DNA of 64,000 nucleotides, from contig JAUZPL010000001.1 in the NCBI GenBank assembly GCA_030705955.1, positions 96,821 through 160,820 of the forward strand. The letters are read 5' to 3'. Below, one piece after another: positions 38,816 through 48,795 of this stretch. Position numbers and translations under genes: made by a program. The stretch comes from Bacillota bacterium. GTDB lineage: Bacteria; Bacillota; Bacilli; Bacillales; Cytobacillaceae. Numbering within the stretch: the first letter of the stretch is position 1; every line of letters starts with the position of its first letter. The notes beneath the pieces were generated by a model that was not told the origin of the DNA, ran no database searches, and worked only from the letters and a program-made list of their open reading frames with translations.

Positions 38816-40378
38816 ATGATGCATTTTATAGATATCATCTCCATTTTGCTTGGCCTAATCGTCGGTGCCGTTGTTGGCTATTTTATTCGTAAGTCCATTG
38901 CTGAAGCAAAAATAGCAGGAGCAAAGAATGCTGCTGAGCAGATTCTAGAAGATGGGAAGCGTGAAGCTGAATCATTGAAGAAAGAAGCCCTGTTAGAGGC
39001 AAAGGATGAAATTCACAAGCTTCGTACAGAAGCTGAGCGTGAGGTTCGTGAACGAAGAAATGAACTGCAAAAACAAGAAAACCGTTTAATGCAAAGAGAA
39101 GAGAATTTAGATCGAAAAGATGAATCGTTAAATAAGCGTGAAATTCTTTTAGAAAAGAAGGATGATTCTCTTAACCAAAGACAACAGCATATTGAACAGA
39201 TGGAAAGCAAAGTGGACGAGTTGGTACGAACACAACAAACTGAACTTGAACGTATTTCTAGCTTAACACGCGATGAAGCAAAAGCAATTATCTTGGATCG
39301 GACTGAGAAAGAGCTTGCATATGATCTTGCCGTCATGATTAGAGAAAATGAAAATCGCGTTAAAGAGGAATCGGACAAGAAAGCAAAAGAGATTTTATCA
39401 CTGGCGATTCAACGCTGCGCTGCTGACCATGTGGCAGAAACAACTGTCTCTGTTGTCAACCTTCCAAATGATGAGATGAAAGGACGAATCATTGGCCGTG
39501 AAGGTCGAAATATTCGAACCCTTGAAACACTTACCGGTATTGACTTAATTATCGATGATACACCGGAAGCTGTTATCTTATCTGGCTTTGATCCTATACG
39601 TCGTGAAACAGCTCGCTTGGCCCTTGAAAAACTTGTACAGGATGGTCGTATACATCCTGCACGAATTGAAGAAATGGTAGAGAAATCACGTCGTGAGGTG
39701 GATGAGTATATCCGGGAAGTCGGTGAACAGACAACATTTGAGGTTGGTGTTCATGGACTGCATCCAGACCTTATTAAGATTCTTGGTCGTTTGAAGTACC
39801 GAACAAGTTACGGACAAAACGTATTAAAACACTCAATGGAAGTAGCACAGTTATCAGGATTGCTTGCTGCTGAATTAGGAGAAGATGAAACGTTAGCACG
39901 CCGTGCCGGATTGCTTCATGACATTGGAAAAGCAATTGATCATGAAGTGGAAGGAAGCCACGTGGAAATAGGTGTTGAACTTGCAACGAAATACAAGGAA
40001 CATCCTGTTGTTATTAACAGTATTGCCTCACATCACGGTGACACTGAACCAACTTCTGTCATTGCGGTACTTGTAGCTGCTGCAGATGCTTTATCTGCTG
40101 CAAGACCTGGTGCAAGAAGTGAAACACTTGAAAACTATATTAGACGTCTTGAAAAGCTAGAAGAAATTTCTGAGTCCTATGAGGGTGTTGAGAAGTCATT
40201 TGCTATTCAAGCAGGCCGTGAGGTGCGAATTATCGTAAGACCAGATGCTATTGATGATCTTGCCGCTCACCGTTTGGCTCGAGACATTCGTAAACGTATT
40301 GAAGAAGAGCTTGATTATCCAGGACACATTAAAGTAACAGTTATTCGTGAAACACGAGCTGTAGAATATGCAAAATAA
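38816..40378 (+). CDS. rny: Ribonuclease Y
   Basis: Membrane-anchored endoribonuclease that initiates mRNA decay. The 520-residue protein has one N-terminal membrane helix ([18 protein letters not shown]), a long charged coiled coil (residues ~30-200), a KH domain ([22 protein letters not shown]) and an HD domain ([13 protein letters not shown]). The ribosome site is AGAGGAGGTG; start ATG-ATG. Its regulator component RicA (ymcA) is encoded 7 kb downstream. Confidence 0.98.
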   Translation: MMHFIDIISILLGLIVGAVVGYFIRKSIAEAKIAGAKNAAEQILEDGKREAESLKKEALLEAKDEIHKLRTEAEREVRERRNELQKQENRLMQREENLDRKDESLNKREILLEKKDDSLNQRQQHIEQMESKVDELVRTQQTELERISSLTRDEAKAIILDRTEKELAYDLAVMIRENENRVKEESDKKAKEILSLAIQRCAADHVAETTVSVVNLPNDEMKGRIIGREGRNIRTLETLTGIDLIIDDTPEAVILSGFDPIRRETARLALEKLVQDGRIHPARIEEMVEKSRREVDEYIREVGEQTTFEVGVHGLHPDLIKILGRLKYRTSYGQNVLKHSMEVAQLSGLLAAELGEDETLARRAGLLHDIGKAIDHEVEGSHVEIGVELATKYKEHPVVINSIASHHGDTEPTSVIAVLVAAADALSAARPGARSETLENYIRRLEKLEEISESYEGVEKSFAIQAGREVRIIVRPDAIDDLAAHRLARDIRKRIEEELDYPGHIKVTVIRETRAVEYAK

Positions 40379-40408
40379 AGCGGTGCTTATGCATCGCTTT
40401 ATTTTTTA
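40377..40408 (+). terminator. Intrinsic terminator after rny
   Basis: Stem AAAGCGGTGC / GCATCGCTTT with loop TTAT and a T run; the left arm includes the end of the stop codon. Confidence 0.85.
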
Positions 40409-40436
40409 AAAGGTGTAAAAGGTTTGCACTTCGAGA

Positions 40437-40460
40437 ACTGTCTAGAGCCTGCGCTTTTCT
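40437..40460 (+). repeat. Possible deleted relic of the 148-bp repeat
   Basis: TGTCTAG and GCGCTTTTCT match, in inverted orientation, the two ends of the repeat found at 29151. Only a few bases separate them here, as if the body was deleted. The match is short. Confidence 0.3.
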
Positions 40461-40539
40461 AATTTTAATAAAGTTTAAAGAAATACCTGTTGTGTTACAA
40501 TTTAAATAGTGGAAAATTTTTTTGAGAAAGGGTTACAAA

Positions 40540-41337
40540 ATGAATTTATTATTTATTGGCGATGTTGTCGGCTCTCCTGGCCGCGATATGGTGAAGGAAT
40601 ATGTTCCAAAACTAAAAGAAAAATACCGCCCGCATTTAACAATTATAAATGGTGAAAATGCAGCTGGGGGAAAAGGAATTACAGAAAAGATTTACCGAGA
40701 GTTTTTAGAAATAGGAGCCCAAGCCGTTACACTTGGAAACCATACATGGGATAATCGAGAAATTTTTGAGTTTATTGATGATGCAAAATATTTAGTCCGC
40801 CCAGCTAATTTTCCGGAGGGTTCACCTGGGAAAGGGATTATTTTTGTAAAAATAAATGATATAGAGGTTGCGATTATAAATTTACAGGGTAGAACCTTTA
40901 TGACACCAAGTGATTGTCCGTTTAAAAAAGCAGATTCCTTGATTGAAATGGCAAAGGCAAGAACACCCTTTATTTTTGTGGATTTTCATGCAGAGGTAAC
41001 AAGTGAAAAGCAAGCGATGGGCTGGTATTTAGATGGAAAAGTTTCAGCAGTAGTAGGTACTCACACTCATGTTCAAACCTCGGATAATCGAATCCTGCCT
41101 GGGGGTACCGGATATTTAACAGATGTTGGAATGACAGGACCATATGATGGCATTCTTGGGGTTGAGAAAGAGGCGGTATTAAAAAGATTTTTAACCAGTC
41201 TTCCAGTCCGTTTTGAAGTCCCTAACACGGGTAGAACCTTATTGAGTGCTGTAATGATAGAACTTGATCGAAAAACAGGCTTAACAAAAAAGATTGAGCG
41301 CATTTTAATTAATGATGACCATCCTTTTTATTCCTAA
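40540..41337 (+). CDS. ymdB: YmdB-family metallophosphoesterase
   Basis: A 265-residue metallophosphoesterase; B. subtilis YmdB hydrolyses 2',3'-cyclic nucleotides and affects biofilm and nanotube formation. Metal motifs visible are FIGDVVGSPGRD, INGENAAGGKG, GNHTWD, DFHAE and GTHTHVQT. ATG at 40540 follows GAGAAAGGG; the frame extends 18 bp upstream without a better ribosome site. It lies between rny and spoVS as in B. subtilis. Confidence 0.95.
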   Translation: MNLLFIGDVVGSPGRDMVKEYVPKLKEKYRPHLTIINGENAAGGKGITEKIYREFLEIGAQAVTLGNHTWDNREIFEFIDDAKYLVRPANFPEGSPGKGIIFVKINDIEVAIINLQGRTFMTPSDCPFKKADSLIEMAKARTPFIFVDFHAEVTSEKQAMGWYLDGKVSAVVGTHTHVQTSDNRILPGGTGYLTDVGMTGPYDGILGVEKEAVLKRFLTSLPVRFEVPNTGRTLLSAVMIELDRKTGLTKKIERILINDDHPFYS

Positions 41338-41415
41338 TATTTAGGCTCTTGTTTTTAGATTTTACATTCAAATAGTACTTTTTTCCCCTTTATCATGTAC
41401 TTTTTTTGTCCAAGC

Positions 41416-41441
41416 CGGAATAAGTTTTTCACCAGCTGAAT
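41416..41441 (+). promoter_or_regulatory. Candidate sigma-H promoter of spoVS
   Basis: CGGAATA (41416) and GAAT (41438) resemble sigma-H -35 (AGGAATT-like) and -10 (GAAT) elements at a suitable distance. B. subtilis spoVS is sigma-H dependent. Found by eye. Confidence 0.35.
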
Positions 41442-41526
41442 ATAGTAGCAGTGGAATATTTTATATACCTGATTTGTTCATGAAACTGCTCATGCGGGAT
41501 CGGGATTATACAAGGAGGAGCTAGGA

Positions 41527-41787
41527 ATGGAAATATTAAAAGTTTCAGCAAAGTCTAATCCTAATTCTGTAGCTGGTGCGCTTGCCGGAGTTCTTAGAGA
41601 AAGAGGTGCAGCAGAAATTCAGGCGATCGGTGCGGGTGCATTAAATCAAGCCGTAAAGGCAGTAGCAATTGCACGAGGATTTGTAGCACCTAGCGGAGTT
41701 AATTTGATTTGCATCCCAGCGTTTACTGATATTCTGATTGATGGGGAAGAGCGTACCGCTATAAAATTAATTGTAGAACCAAGGTAA
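41527..41787 (+). CDS. spoVS: Stage V sporulation protein S
   Basis: An 86-residue, almost invariant small protein with an Alba-like fold; needed for normal septation and coat assembly during sporulation. Recognised from MEILKVSAKSNPNSVAGALA, GAGALNQAVKAVAIARGFVAP and the C-terminal EERTAIKLIVEPR. A strong ribosome site (CAAGGAGGAGC) precedes the ATG. Monocistronic with a terminator. Confidence 0.98.
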   Translation: MEILKVSAKSNPNSVAGALAGVLRERGAAEIQAIGAGALNQAVKAVAIARGFVAPSGVNLICIPAFTDILIDGEERTAIKLIVEPR

Positions 41788-41805
41788 AAAATATTCAGAA
41801 ATGTG

Positions 41806-41837
41806 CCTGCTTGATGAATGACAAGCAGGTTTTTTTT
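41806..41837 (+). terminator. Intrinsic terminator after spoVS
   Basis: An 8-bp perfect stem CCTGCTTG / CAAGCAGG with an 8-nt loop and eight T. Confidence 0.88.
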
Positions 41838-41865
41838 ATTCTTTTAGAAATCGGGTGGGGAGATA

Positions 41866-42792
41866 ATGAGAATTTTTGATGCACACTGTGATGTTCTCTA
41901 TAAAATGTTTAAAGATCCTAAAATTGAATTTCAGCATTCTACTGATTTACAAGTAAGTGGTGATCAGATAAAAGCAGGGAATATTAAAATTCAATGCTTT
42001 GCCATTTATGTTTCTCCACTTGTCAATCCCGATCTATTTTTTCATGCTTCCCTTTACATGACAGACATATTTTTTGAAAAGATTCTTAAACCTAACCCAT
42101 ATTTCAAGCTTATAACAAAGAAGGAGCATATTGAAACCTTAGGAGAAAACGAAGTGGGAGCGATCTTGGCGCTTGAGGGCTGTGATGCAATTGGAAGGGA
42201 TTTAATAAAACTAAAAACTCTTCTTAGACTTGGGGTTTCATCAGTTGGTTTAACCTGGAATTATGCCAACTGTGTGGCTGATGGTGCGTTAGAGGAAAGA
42301 GGAGGCGGTCTTACTCAATTTGGAAAAGAAGTCGTATCTCTCCTAAATGAAACGAAAACATGGTGTGATGTATCCCATCTATCAGAAAAAGGATTTTGGG
42401 ATGTTATCGAATGGGCAGATTACCCATTAGCATCCCATTCTAACTGTTATTCCCTTTGCCCTCATCCCAGAAATTTGAGAGATGAGCAGATTAAAGCCAT
42501 AATGGAAAGGGATAGTGTTATTGGGTTAACCTTTGTTCCACAATTTCTATCTGGTCATTTGGCATCTGTTACGGATGTGTTAAGGCATCTGGAGCATATT
42601 TGTGAGCTGGGTGGAGAGAATCATGTTGGTTTTGGTTCTGATTTTGATGGAACTGATCAAAGTGTAGTGAACCTTTCATCTGCAGGAGAATACGATCACC
42701 TTGTTAATCAACTACAAAAATATTATTCTGATATACAAGTAATAAAATTCTTATATAAAAATATGGAAAAAAGGTATCCACGGAGAAAATAG
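41866..42792 (+). CDS. M19 family membrane dipeptidase
   Basis: A 308-residue renal-dipeptidase-like (M19) metallopeptidase that would cleave dipeptides. Visible zinc-site stretches are FDAHCDVLYKM, LEGCDAIG, WCDVSHLSEKGFWDV, ASHSNCYSLCPHPRNL and GFGSDFDGTD. No signal peptide or membrane segment is seen, so it is probably cytosolic despite the family name. Start ATG after GGGTGGGGAGAT. The position between spoVS and the oxidoreductase genes is common in Bacillus outside B. subtilis. Confidence 0.92.
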   Translation: MRIFDAHCDVLYKMFKDPKIEFQHSTDLQVSGDQIKAGNIKIQCFAIYVSPLVNPDLFFHASLYMTDIFFEKILKPNPYFKLITKKEHIETLGENEVGAILALEGCDAIGRDLIKLKTLLRLGVSSVGLTWNYANCVADGALEERGGGLTQFGKEVVSLLNETKTWCDVSHLSEKGFWDVIEWADYPLASHSNCYSLCPHPRNLRDEQIKAIMERDSVIGLTFVPQFLSGHLASVTDVLRHLEHICELGGENHVGFGSDFDGTDQSVVNLSSAGEYDHLVNQLQKYYSDIQVIKFLYKNMEKRYPRRK

Positions 42793-42848
42793 AGAAAAAC
42801 AGCGGTACAAGTGCTTTTTGAACTGTGATTTTCTCTAAATCCCCCCTT

Positions 42849-42862
42849 TGAAAACGCTTGTA
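42849..42862 (+). promoter_or_regulatory. Candidate cre site 1 upstream of korAB
   Basis: TGAAAACGCTTGTA matches the CcpA-binding consensus TGWAARCGYTWNCW with one mismatch. It lies 235 bp upstream of korA. Confidence 0.4.
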
Positions 42863-42944
42863 TTTTAAATAATAAAAAAATATTCATATTTTAGACAATA
42901 ATTCATGCCAAAGGGTTGCAATTTTGAATGCATAGGTCTAGAAT

Positions 42945-42958
42945 TGAAAGCGTTTAGT
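42945..42958 (+). promoter_or_regulatory. Candidate cre site 2 upstream of korAB
   Basis: TGAAAGCGTTTAGT matches the cre consensus with one mismatch, 96 bp after site 1 and 139 bp before korA. Confidence 0.4.
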
Positions 42959-43083
42959 ACATCTCCATATTTCTATTTTGATAATAGTTTATTGCGTTAA
43001 AGTCTAGTGAATATTTGGAAATGTACTACACTAATAGATAAATGGTTTCACAAACTTTTTACATATCCAAAGGGGTGTAAGTC

Positions 43084-44820
43084 ATGATCAATCAACTTTC
43101 ATGGAAAGTTGGCGGACAACAAGGGGAAGGCATTGAAAGTACAGGCGAAATTTTTGCAATTGCATTAAATCGACTAGGGTACTATCTGTATGGCTATCGT
43201 CACTTTTCATCACGTATTAAAGGTGGACATACAAATAACAAAATTAGAGTAAGTACGACTCAAGTACGTTCTATTTCTGATGATCTTGACATTCTTGTCG
43301 CATTTGATCAGGAAACGATCGATGTAAATTACCATGAACTTCACAGTGATGGAGTCATCCTTGCTGACTCAAAGTTCAATCCTAAAAAACCTGAAGATAC
43401 AAAAGCTAGTATGTATGCGGTTCCATTTACGGAATTAGCAACAGAACTAGGAACTTCGCTTATGAAGAACATGGTTGCAATTGGAGCAACCTCTGCCGTT
43501 TTAGATCTCGATATTCATGTGTTTGAAGAAGTAGTTCGGGAAATTTTCGGCAAAAAAGGAGAGCAGGTTGTTGCAAAAAATATGGAGGCCATTAAATCTG
43601 GCTTTGATTATATGAAAGAAAAATATAGCAGCAATCTTCATACGATGCAGCTTGAAAAAGCAGATGGCAAAAAGCGTATGTTCATGATTGGAAATGATGC
43701 AATTGCCCTAGGTGCACTTGCAGGTGGCTGCCGTTTTATGGCGGCATATCCAATCACTCCTGCTTCAGATATAATGGAGTACTTAATTAAAAAGCTTCCT
43801 CCTCTTGGCGGAGCAGTTATTCAAACAGAAGATGAAATTGCTGCATGTACAATGGCAATTGGAGCAAACTACGGCGGTGTCCGTGCTTTGACAGCCTCTT
43901 CTGGCCCTGGACTTTCATTAAAAATGGAAGCAATTGGTTTAGCGGGAATGACAGAAATACCGCTAGTCATTGTTGATACACAGCGTGGGGGACCTTCAAC
44001 AGGATTACCAACAAAACAAGAACAGTCTGACCTTATGGCTATGATTTATGGAACACATGGTGAAATTCCAAAAATCGTTATAGCTCCAAGTACAGTTCAG
44101 GAAGCATTTTATGATACTGCAGAGGCATTTAACCTTGCAGAAGAATACCAGTGCCCAGTAATAGTCCTATCTGACTTACAATTGTCATTAGGTAAGCAAA
44201 CTGTTGAGCCTCTCGATTTTGATAAAGTAGAAATTAGACGTGGAAAGCTCCAAATTGGGGATCTTCCTGAGAATGAAAACAATGGTTACTTCAAACGTTA
44301 TGAAGTAACAGAAGATGGCGTTTCACCGCGTGTTATTCCTGGTATGAAAAATGGTGTTCACCATGTTACAGGTGTTGAACATGCCGAAACAGGAAAACCA
44401 TCTGAGTCATCTATAAATAGACTGGCTCAAATGGATAAGCGTTTCCGTAAAATAGAAAATATTCGTTTTAATACACCAGTATATAAATATGAGCCACATG
44501 AGAATCCAGATCTTCTAGTAGTTGGATTTAATTCAACTCGCGGAGTAATTGAAGAAGCAATTGGACGACTTGAAAAAGACGGAATGAAAGTAAACCATGC
44601 ACAAATTCGTCTTGTTCATCCATTCCCAACTGACGAAGTTCTTCCACTTATTCAATCTGCTAAGAAGGTTCTTGTTATTGAAAACAATGCAACTGGACAG
44701 CTGGCAAATATTATGAAGATGAATGTTGGTCATGGTGAGAAAATTACCAAATTCTTAAAATATGATGGAAATCCATTTTTACCGCACGAAGTATATTCAA
44801 AATGTAAGGAGTTGTTCTAA
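43084..44820 (+). CDS. korA: 2-oxoacid:ferredoxin oxidoreductase, alpha (fused gamma-alpha) subunit
   Basis: Oxidatively decarboxylates a 2-oxoacid (2-oxoglutarate most likely) to acyl-CoA with ferredoxin. The 578-residue subunit has an N-terminal gamma domain (WKVGGQQGEGIESTGEIFA, FSSRIKGGHTNNKI), a pyrimidine-binding alpha domain (AAYPITPASDIMEYL, TASSGPGLSLKMEAIGLAGM, TQRGGPSTGLPT) and a C-terminal transketolase-like domain. The ribosome site is AAAGGGGTG. korB starts at the next base after the stop. The substrate is inferred from family, not shown. Confidence 0.93.
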   Translation: MINQLSWKVGGQQGEGIESTGEIFAIALNRLGYYLYGYRHFSSRIKGGHTNNKIRVSTTQVRSISDDLDILVAFDQETIDVNYHELHSDGVILADSKFNPKKPEDTKASMYAVPFTELATELGTSLMKNMVAIGATSAVLDLDIHVFEEVVREIFGKKGEQVVAKNMEAIKSGFDYMKEKYSSNLHTMQLEKADGKKRMFMIGNDAIALGALAGGCRFMAAYPITPASDIMEYLIKKLPPLGGAVIQTEDEIAACTMAIGANYGGVRALTASSGPGLSLKMEAIGLAGMTEIPLVIVDTQRGGPSTGLPTKQEQSDLMAMIYGTHGEIPKIVIAPSTVQEAFYDTAEAFNLAEEYQCPVIVLSDLQLSLGKQTVEPLDFDKVEIRRGKLQIGDLPENENNGYFKRYEVTEDGVSPRVIPGMKNGVHHVTGVEHAETGKPSESSINRLAQMDKRFRKIENIRFNTPVYKYEPHENPDLLVVGFNSTRGVIEEAIGRLEKDGMKVNHAQIRLVHPFPTDEVLPLIQSAKKVLVIENNATGQLANIMKMNVGHGEKITKFLKYDGNPFLPHEVYSKCKELF

Positions 44821-45687
44821 ATGGCCACTTTTAAAGAATTCAGAAATGATGTAAAACCGAACTGGTGCCCTGGCTGTGGTGACTTCTCTGTACAAGCTGC
44901 TATTCAGCGTGCTGCTGCTAATGTTGGTTTAGAACCAGAAGAGTTAGCTATTATTTCAGGAATTGGCTGTTCTGGGCGTATTTCTGGTTACATTAATTCC
45001 TACGGGTTCCATGGAATCCATGGCCGCTCCCTTCCAATTGCCCAAGGTGTTAAAATGGCAAATCGTGATTTAACTGTCATTGCAGCAGGCGGTGATGGAG
45101 ATGGTTTTGCGATTGGTATGGGACATACAGTCCATGCTATTCGACGTAATATGAATATTACTTATATTGTTATGGATAATCAAATTTATGGTTTAACAAA
45201 AGGACAAACGTCACCACGTTCAGCAGCTGGGTTTAAAACAAAATCTACCCCTCTTGGATCTATTGAGCAGGCCATTTCACCAATGGAACTTGCATTAACG
45301 GTAGGTGCAACCTTTATCGCTCAAGGTTTCTCAACAGATTTGAAGGAACTTACTTCATTAATCGAAGAAGGAATCAAGCATGAAGGCTTCTCATTTATTA
45401 ACGTATATAGTCCATGTGTAACCTATAATAAGGTCAACACATATGACTGGTACAAAGAAAACTTAACAAAACTTAGCGATGTTGAAGGGTATGACCATTC
45501 AAACCGGGATATGGCTATGCAAACATTAATGAAGTATAATGGCCTTGTAACTGGTCTTGTGTACCAAAACAAGGGAAAACAATCATACCAGCAATTGCTT
45601 CAAGGTTATTCTGAAATTCCGCTAACACAAGTGGAAATTAACCTAAATGAAAATCATTTTAATAAACTGGTTAAAGAGTTTATGTAA
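44821..45687 (+). CDS. korB: 2-oxoacid:ferredoxin oxidoreductase, beta subunit
   Basis: The TPP-binding subunit, 288 residues. Motifs are WCPGCGDFSVQ and GIGCSGR, whose cysteines together with CVTYNK ligate one 4Fe-4S cluster, and the TPP/Mg motif GGDGDGFAIGMGHTVHA...NITYIVMDNQIYGLTKGQ. It is translated from an ATG adjoining the korA stop, so subunits are made 1:1. No separate ferredoxin gene is nearby. Confidence 0.95.
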   Translation: MATFKEFRNDVKPNWCPGCGDFSVQAAIQRAAANVGLEPEELAIISGIGCSGRISGYINSYGFHGIHGRSLPIAQGVKMANRDLTVIAAGGDGDGFAIGMGHTVHAIRRNMNITYIVMDNQIYGLTKGQTSPRSAAGFKTKSTPLGSIEQAISPMELALTVGATFIAQGFSTDLKELTSLIEEGIKHEGFSFINVYSPCVTYNKVNTYDWYKENLTKLSDVEGYDHSNRDMAMQTLMKYNGLVTGLVYQNKGKQSYQQLLQGYSEIPLTQVEINLNENHFNKLVKEFM

Positions 45688-45694
45688 TGTAAAG

Positions 45695-45724
45695 AAACCC
45701 CGCAAAAAAATTGCGGGGTTTTTG
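45695..45724 (+). terminator. Intrinsic terminator after korB
   Basis: Arms AAACCCCGCAA and TTGCGGGGTTT with an A-rich loop and a T run. Confidence 0.9.
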
Positions 45725-45913
45725 TATTAATGTATGTTTTTAAACTTGTTGCCCTTGTTTTCTATTGTTTTCATCCCCTCTAGCCTTTATACTAATATAA
45801 TGTGCAGATAGTAGGGAAGGGCAAATTTTTGTTCTTTCAAATGGAATGAAATGGTAATTATTAATTTAGTAGATGGATGTTGAAAAGTATGTAAGAAAGG
45901 GGATTCATAATAG

Positions 45914-47458
45914 ATGAATGAAGAACAACGTGTAGATGCAAGCAAAGTAAAGAATGCTAATTCTTCGGACAGAAAATCCGCCAAGGATTATAGCAAGTAT
46001 TTCGAAAAAGTCATCACGGCTCCTTCATTAAAGGATGCAAAAAAACGTGGAAAAGAAGAAGTAAAGTATCAAAATGATTTTTCTATTCCTGAGGAATTCC
46101 GTGGAATGGGTGAAGGAAGAAAGTTTTATATCCGCACCTATGGCTGCCAAATGAATGAACATGATACCGAGGTAATGTCTGGGATTTTCATGGCTCTAGG
46201 CTATGAACCAACAGAAGAAGTTGAGGATGCTAACGTCATTCTTCTTAATACTTGTGCTGTACGGGAAAATGCTGAGAATAAAGTATTTGGCGAGCTTGGT
46301 CATTTGAAAGGCTTGAAATTAGAAAAACCAGATCTCTTACTAGGTGTTTGTGGCTGTATGTCCCAAGAGGAGTCTGTAGTTAATAAAATCCTTAAGACGT
46401 ATAACTTTGTGGATATGATTTTTGGAACTCACAATATTCACAGATTGCCACATATTTTACATGAAGCATATATGTCAAAGGAAATGGTTGTAGAGGTATG
46501 GTCTAAAGAAGGGGATGTAATTGAAAACCTTCCAAAGGTTCGCCGCGGCAACATTAAAGCATGGGTAAATATTATGTACGGCTGTGATAAATTCTGTACG
46601 TATTGTATTGTACCTTACACTCGTGGAAAAGAGCGGAGCCGTAGACCGGATGAAATTATTCAGGAAGTTCGCCATCTTGCTGCACAGGGCTACAAGGAAA
46701 TCACTCTACTTGGACAAAACGTAAATGCTTATGGTAAGGACTTTGAAGATAGTAAGTATCGTTTCGGTGATTTAATGGATGACCTACGAAAAATTGATAT
46801 TCCTCGCATCCGTTTTACCACAAGCCATCCAAGGGATTTTGATGATCATTTGATTGAAGTTTTAGCTAAAGGTGGGAATTTGATGGATCATATTCACCTG
46901 CCAGTTCAATCAGGATCAACCGAAGTTTTAAAGATTATGGCTCGGAAATATTCAAGAGAACAATATTTAGAGCTAATTAAGAAAATCAAGGCTGCGATTC
47001 CGAATGTAGCATTATCTACTGATATTATTGTAGGTTATCCAAACGAAACAGATGAGCAGTTTGAAGAAACATTATCATTATATCATGAAGTTGGATTTGA
47101 AATTGCATACACATTTATTTACTCTCCACGTGAAGGAACACCTGCTGCTGATATGCAAGATAATGTTCCAATGGAAGTGAAAAAACAACGTTTACAACGC
47201 CTAAATGCCCTTGTAAATGAGCTTTCAGCTGAAGCAATGAAAAAATATAAGGACCAAATTGTTGAGGTACTTGTCGAAGGTGAAAGTAAAAATAATCCTG
47301 ATGTATTAGCTGGATACACAAATAAAAATAAATTGGTCAACTTTAAAGGACCAAAATCAGCAATAGGCAAAATTGTAAAAGTAAAAATTACAGAAACAAA
47401 GACATGGTCATTAAATGGCGAAATAATAGAAGAACAACAATTGGCTGAGGTGAACTAA
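45914..47458 (+). CDS. miaB: tRNA-2-methylthio-N6-dimethylallyladenosine synthase MiaB
   Basis: Radical-SAM methylthiotransferase acting on adenosine-37 of tRNA. The 514-residue protein has a variable ~65-residue N-terminal extension typical of Bacillus and an auxiliary-cluster domain ([31 protein letters not shown]). The radical SAM CxxxCxxC is in [17 protein letters not shown], and a TRAM domain follows at the C-terminus. The ribosome site is GAAAGGGGATTC. ricA starts 2 bp after the stop. Confidence 0.97.
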   Translation: MNEEQRVDASKVKNANSSDRKSAKDYSKYFEKVITAPSLKDAKKRGKEEVKYQNDFSIPEEFRGMGEGRKFYIRTYGCQMNEHDTEVMSGIFMALGYEPTEEVEDANVILLNTCAVRENAENKVFGELGHLKGLKLEKPDLLLGVCGCMSQEESVVNKILKTYNFVDMIFGTHNIHRLPHILHEAYMSKEMVVEVWSKEGDVIENLPKVRRGNIKAWVNIMYGCDKFCTYCIVPYTRGKERSRRPDEIIQEVRHLAAQGYKEITLLGQNVNAYGKDFEDSKYRFGDLMDDLRKIDIPRIRFTTSHPRDFDDHLIEVLAKGGNLMDHIHLPVQSGSTEVLKIMARKYSREQYLELIKKIKAAIPNVALSTDIIVGYPNETDEQFEETLSLYHEVGFEIAYTFIYSPREGTPAADMQDNVPMEVKKQRLQRLNALVNELSAEAMKKYKDQIVEVLVEGESKNNPDVLAGYTNKNKLVNFKGPKSAIGKIVKVKITETKTWSLNGEIIEEQQLAEVN

Positions 47459-47459
47459 T

Positions 47460-47903
47460 ATGGCAAATTATACAAAAGACGATATCGTTGCACGAGCAAA
47501 AGAACTAGCATTTATGATTGCACAAACTGATGAAGTAGATTTCTTTAAAAGAGCAGAAGCACACATTCATGAAAATGAAAAAGTTCGTGCTTTGATTTCA
47601 GATATTAAAGGCTTGCAAAAACAAGCAGTTAATCTGCAGCACTACGGAAAGCCAGAAGCTTTGAAAAAAGTAGAAGAAAGAATAGAAGTTCTTGAAAAAG
47701 AATTAGATGAAATTCCAGTGGTTCAAGACTTTAAAGAATCTCAAACAGAAGTGAATGAAATCCTTCAATTGATTGCTTCAACCATTTCAAATACTGTTAC
47801 AGATGAAATTATTATTTCTACTGGTGGCGACTTATTACGCGGGGAAACTGGGGCAAGCATGGAGCACGATGATCCATGTGGCTGCGACCATGATCACGAA
47901 TAA
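47460..47903 (+). CDS. ricA: RicA (YmcA), Y-complex subunit
   Basis: With YlbF (RicF) and YaaT (RicT), RicA forms an Fe-S-containing complex that directs RNase Y processing and affects Spo0A activation and biofilm formation. The 147-residue helical Com_YlbF-family protein ends in DPCGCDHDHE, a Cys/His tail suited to metal or cluster binding. It is almost certainly cotranscribed with miaB (2-bp gap). The terminator follows. Confidence 0.93.
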   Translation: MANYTKDDIVARAKELAFMIAQTDEVDFFKRAEAHIHENEKVRALISDIKGLQKQAVNLQHYGKPEALKKVEERIEVLEKELDEIPVVQDFKESQTEVNEILQLIASTISNTVTDEIIISTGGDLLRGETGASMEHDDPCGCDHDHE

Positions 47904-47921
47904 AAATTAGCTTTAAAAATA

Positions 47922-47957
47922 AAAAAGATGATCAGATTATTATTTGATCATCTTTTT
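47922..47957 (+). terminator. Intrinsic terminator after ricA
   Basis: A 13-bp perfect stem AAAAAGATGATCA / TGATCATCTTTTT with a 10-nt AT-rich loop; symmetric, so usable in both directions. Confidence 0.85.
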
Positions 47958-48082
47958 ATTTTTATGGTATGGAATCATGTTTTAGAATTTTTTTTCACCA
48001 CTCCATAATACACCAAGCCTATTTTTTAATTAATAGAGTAGACATTATTTTCCTCATTAGGGAAAGTCCAAATATTTCCGGA

Positions 48083-48110
48083 ACATCCCCCAGATTCCCG
48101 CATAAAATGA
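48083..48110 (+). promoter_or_regulatory. Candidate sporulation promoter of cotE, upstream
   Basis: AC at 48083 and CATAAAATG at 48101, spacer 16 bp, fit a CATA-type mother-cell promoter. Found by eye. Confidence 0.35.
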
Positions 48111-48152
48111 ACTATGACTAAACTTTTATCCACTATTCGAAAAAATTTATCG

Positions 48153-48182
48153 CACAACAGTCTTAAAATTCGCATAGGATGA
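48153..48182 (+). promoter_or_regulatory. Candidate sporulation promoter of cotE, downstream
   Basis: CGCATAGGATG around 48172-48182 offers a second CATA-type -10, closer to the gene. B. subtilis cotE has two mother-cell promoters (sigma-E and sigma-K). Which site is which cannot be decided here. Confidence 0.3.
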
Positions 48183-48213
48183 AATGAAACTGAATGAGGA
48201 GGGTTCGCTCGAA

Positions 48214-48759
48214 ATGGCAGAATACAGAGAGATCATTACGAAAGCGGTCGTAGCGAAAGGACGTAAATTCACTCAGTCCAATCATACGATTTGCCCAGCG
48301 CATAATCCAACAAGTATCCTTGGCTGTTGGATCATCAACCATAAATACGAGGCAAAAAAGGTTGGTAAGACGGTTGAGATACATGGCTCCTATGACATTA
48401 ACGTTTGGTATTCTTTTAACGATAATACAAAAACAGAAGTCGTTACCGAACGTGTTTCCTATACAGATGTCATTAAGTTAAAGTATCGCGACCATGATGC
48501 AATGGATGATAGTGAAGTCATTGCACGCGTTTTACAACAACCAAACTGCGTTGAAGCAATCATTTCCCCTAATGGTAATAAAATTATCGTTCATGTTGAA
48601 AGGGAGTTTATTGTAGAGGTGATAGGTGAAACAAAAGTTTGTGTAGCCATCAATCCTAAAGGCTGCTCCTCTGACGACGATGAATGGGGAACGGATGTAG
48701 CTGATGATGAATTTGAGGATTTAAATCCTGATTTCTTGGTTGGCTCTGAAGAAGAATAA
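48214..48759 (+). CDS. cotE: Outer spore coat morphogenetic protein CotE
   Basis: Organises assembly of the outer coat around the forespore. The 181-residue protein starts [21 protein letters not shown] and keeps the core [37 protein letters not shown], and an acidic tail ending [13 protein letters not shown], all typical. ATG at 48214 matches homologs; GAGGAGGG lies 10-15 nt upstream, which is slightly far. The frame is open to 48184. Confidence 0.96.
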   Translation: MAEYREIITKAVVAKGRKFTQSNHTICPAHNPTSILGCWIINHKYEAKKVGKTVEIHGSYDINVWYSFNDNTKTEVVTERVSYTDVIKLKYRDHDAMDDSEVIARVLQQPNCVEAIISPNGNKIIVHVEREFIVEVIGETKVCVAINPKGCSSDDDEWGTDVADDEFEDLNPDFLVGSEEE

Positions 48760-48763
48760 GGAC

Positions 48764-48795
48764 ACTAGGAAGGCTTTTCTTCCTAGTTTTTTCTT
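48764..48795 (+). terminator. Intrinsic terminator after cotE
   Basis: A 9-bp stem ACTAGGAAG / CTTCCTAGT with loop GCTTTT and a T run. Confidence 0.85.

Noticed and set aside
42785..43083. Possible riboswitch before korA
   Set aside because: No known aptamer core or terminator hairpin could be seen; only cre-like words.
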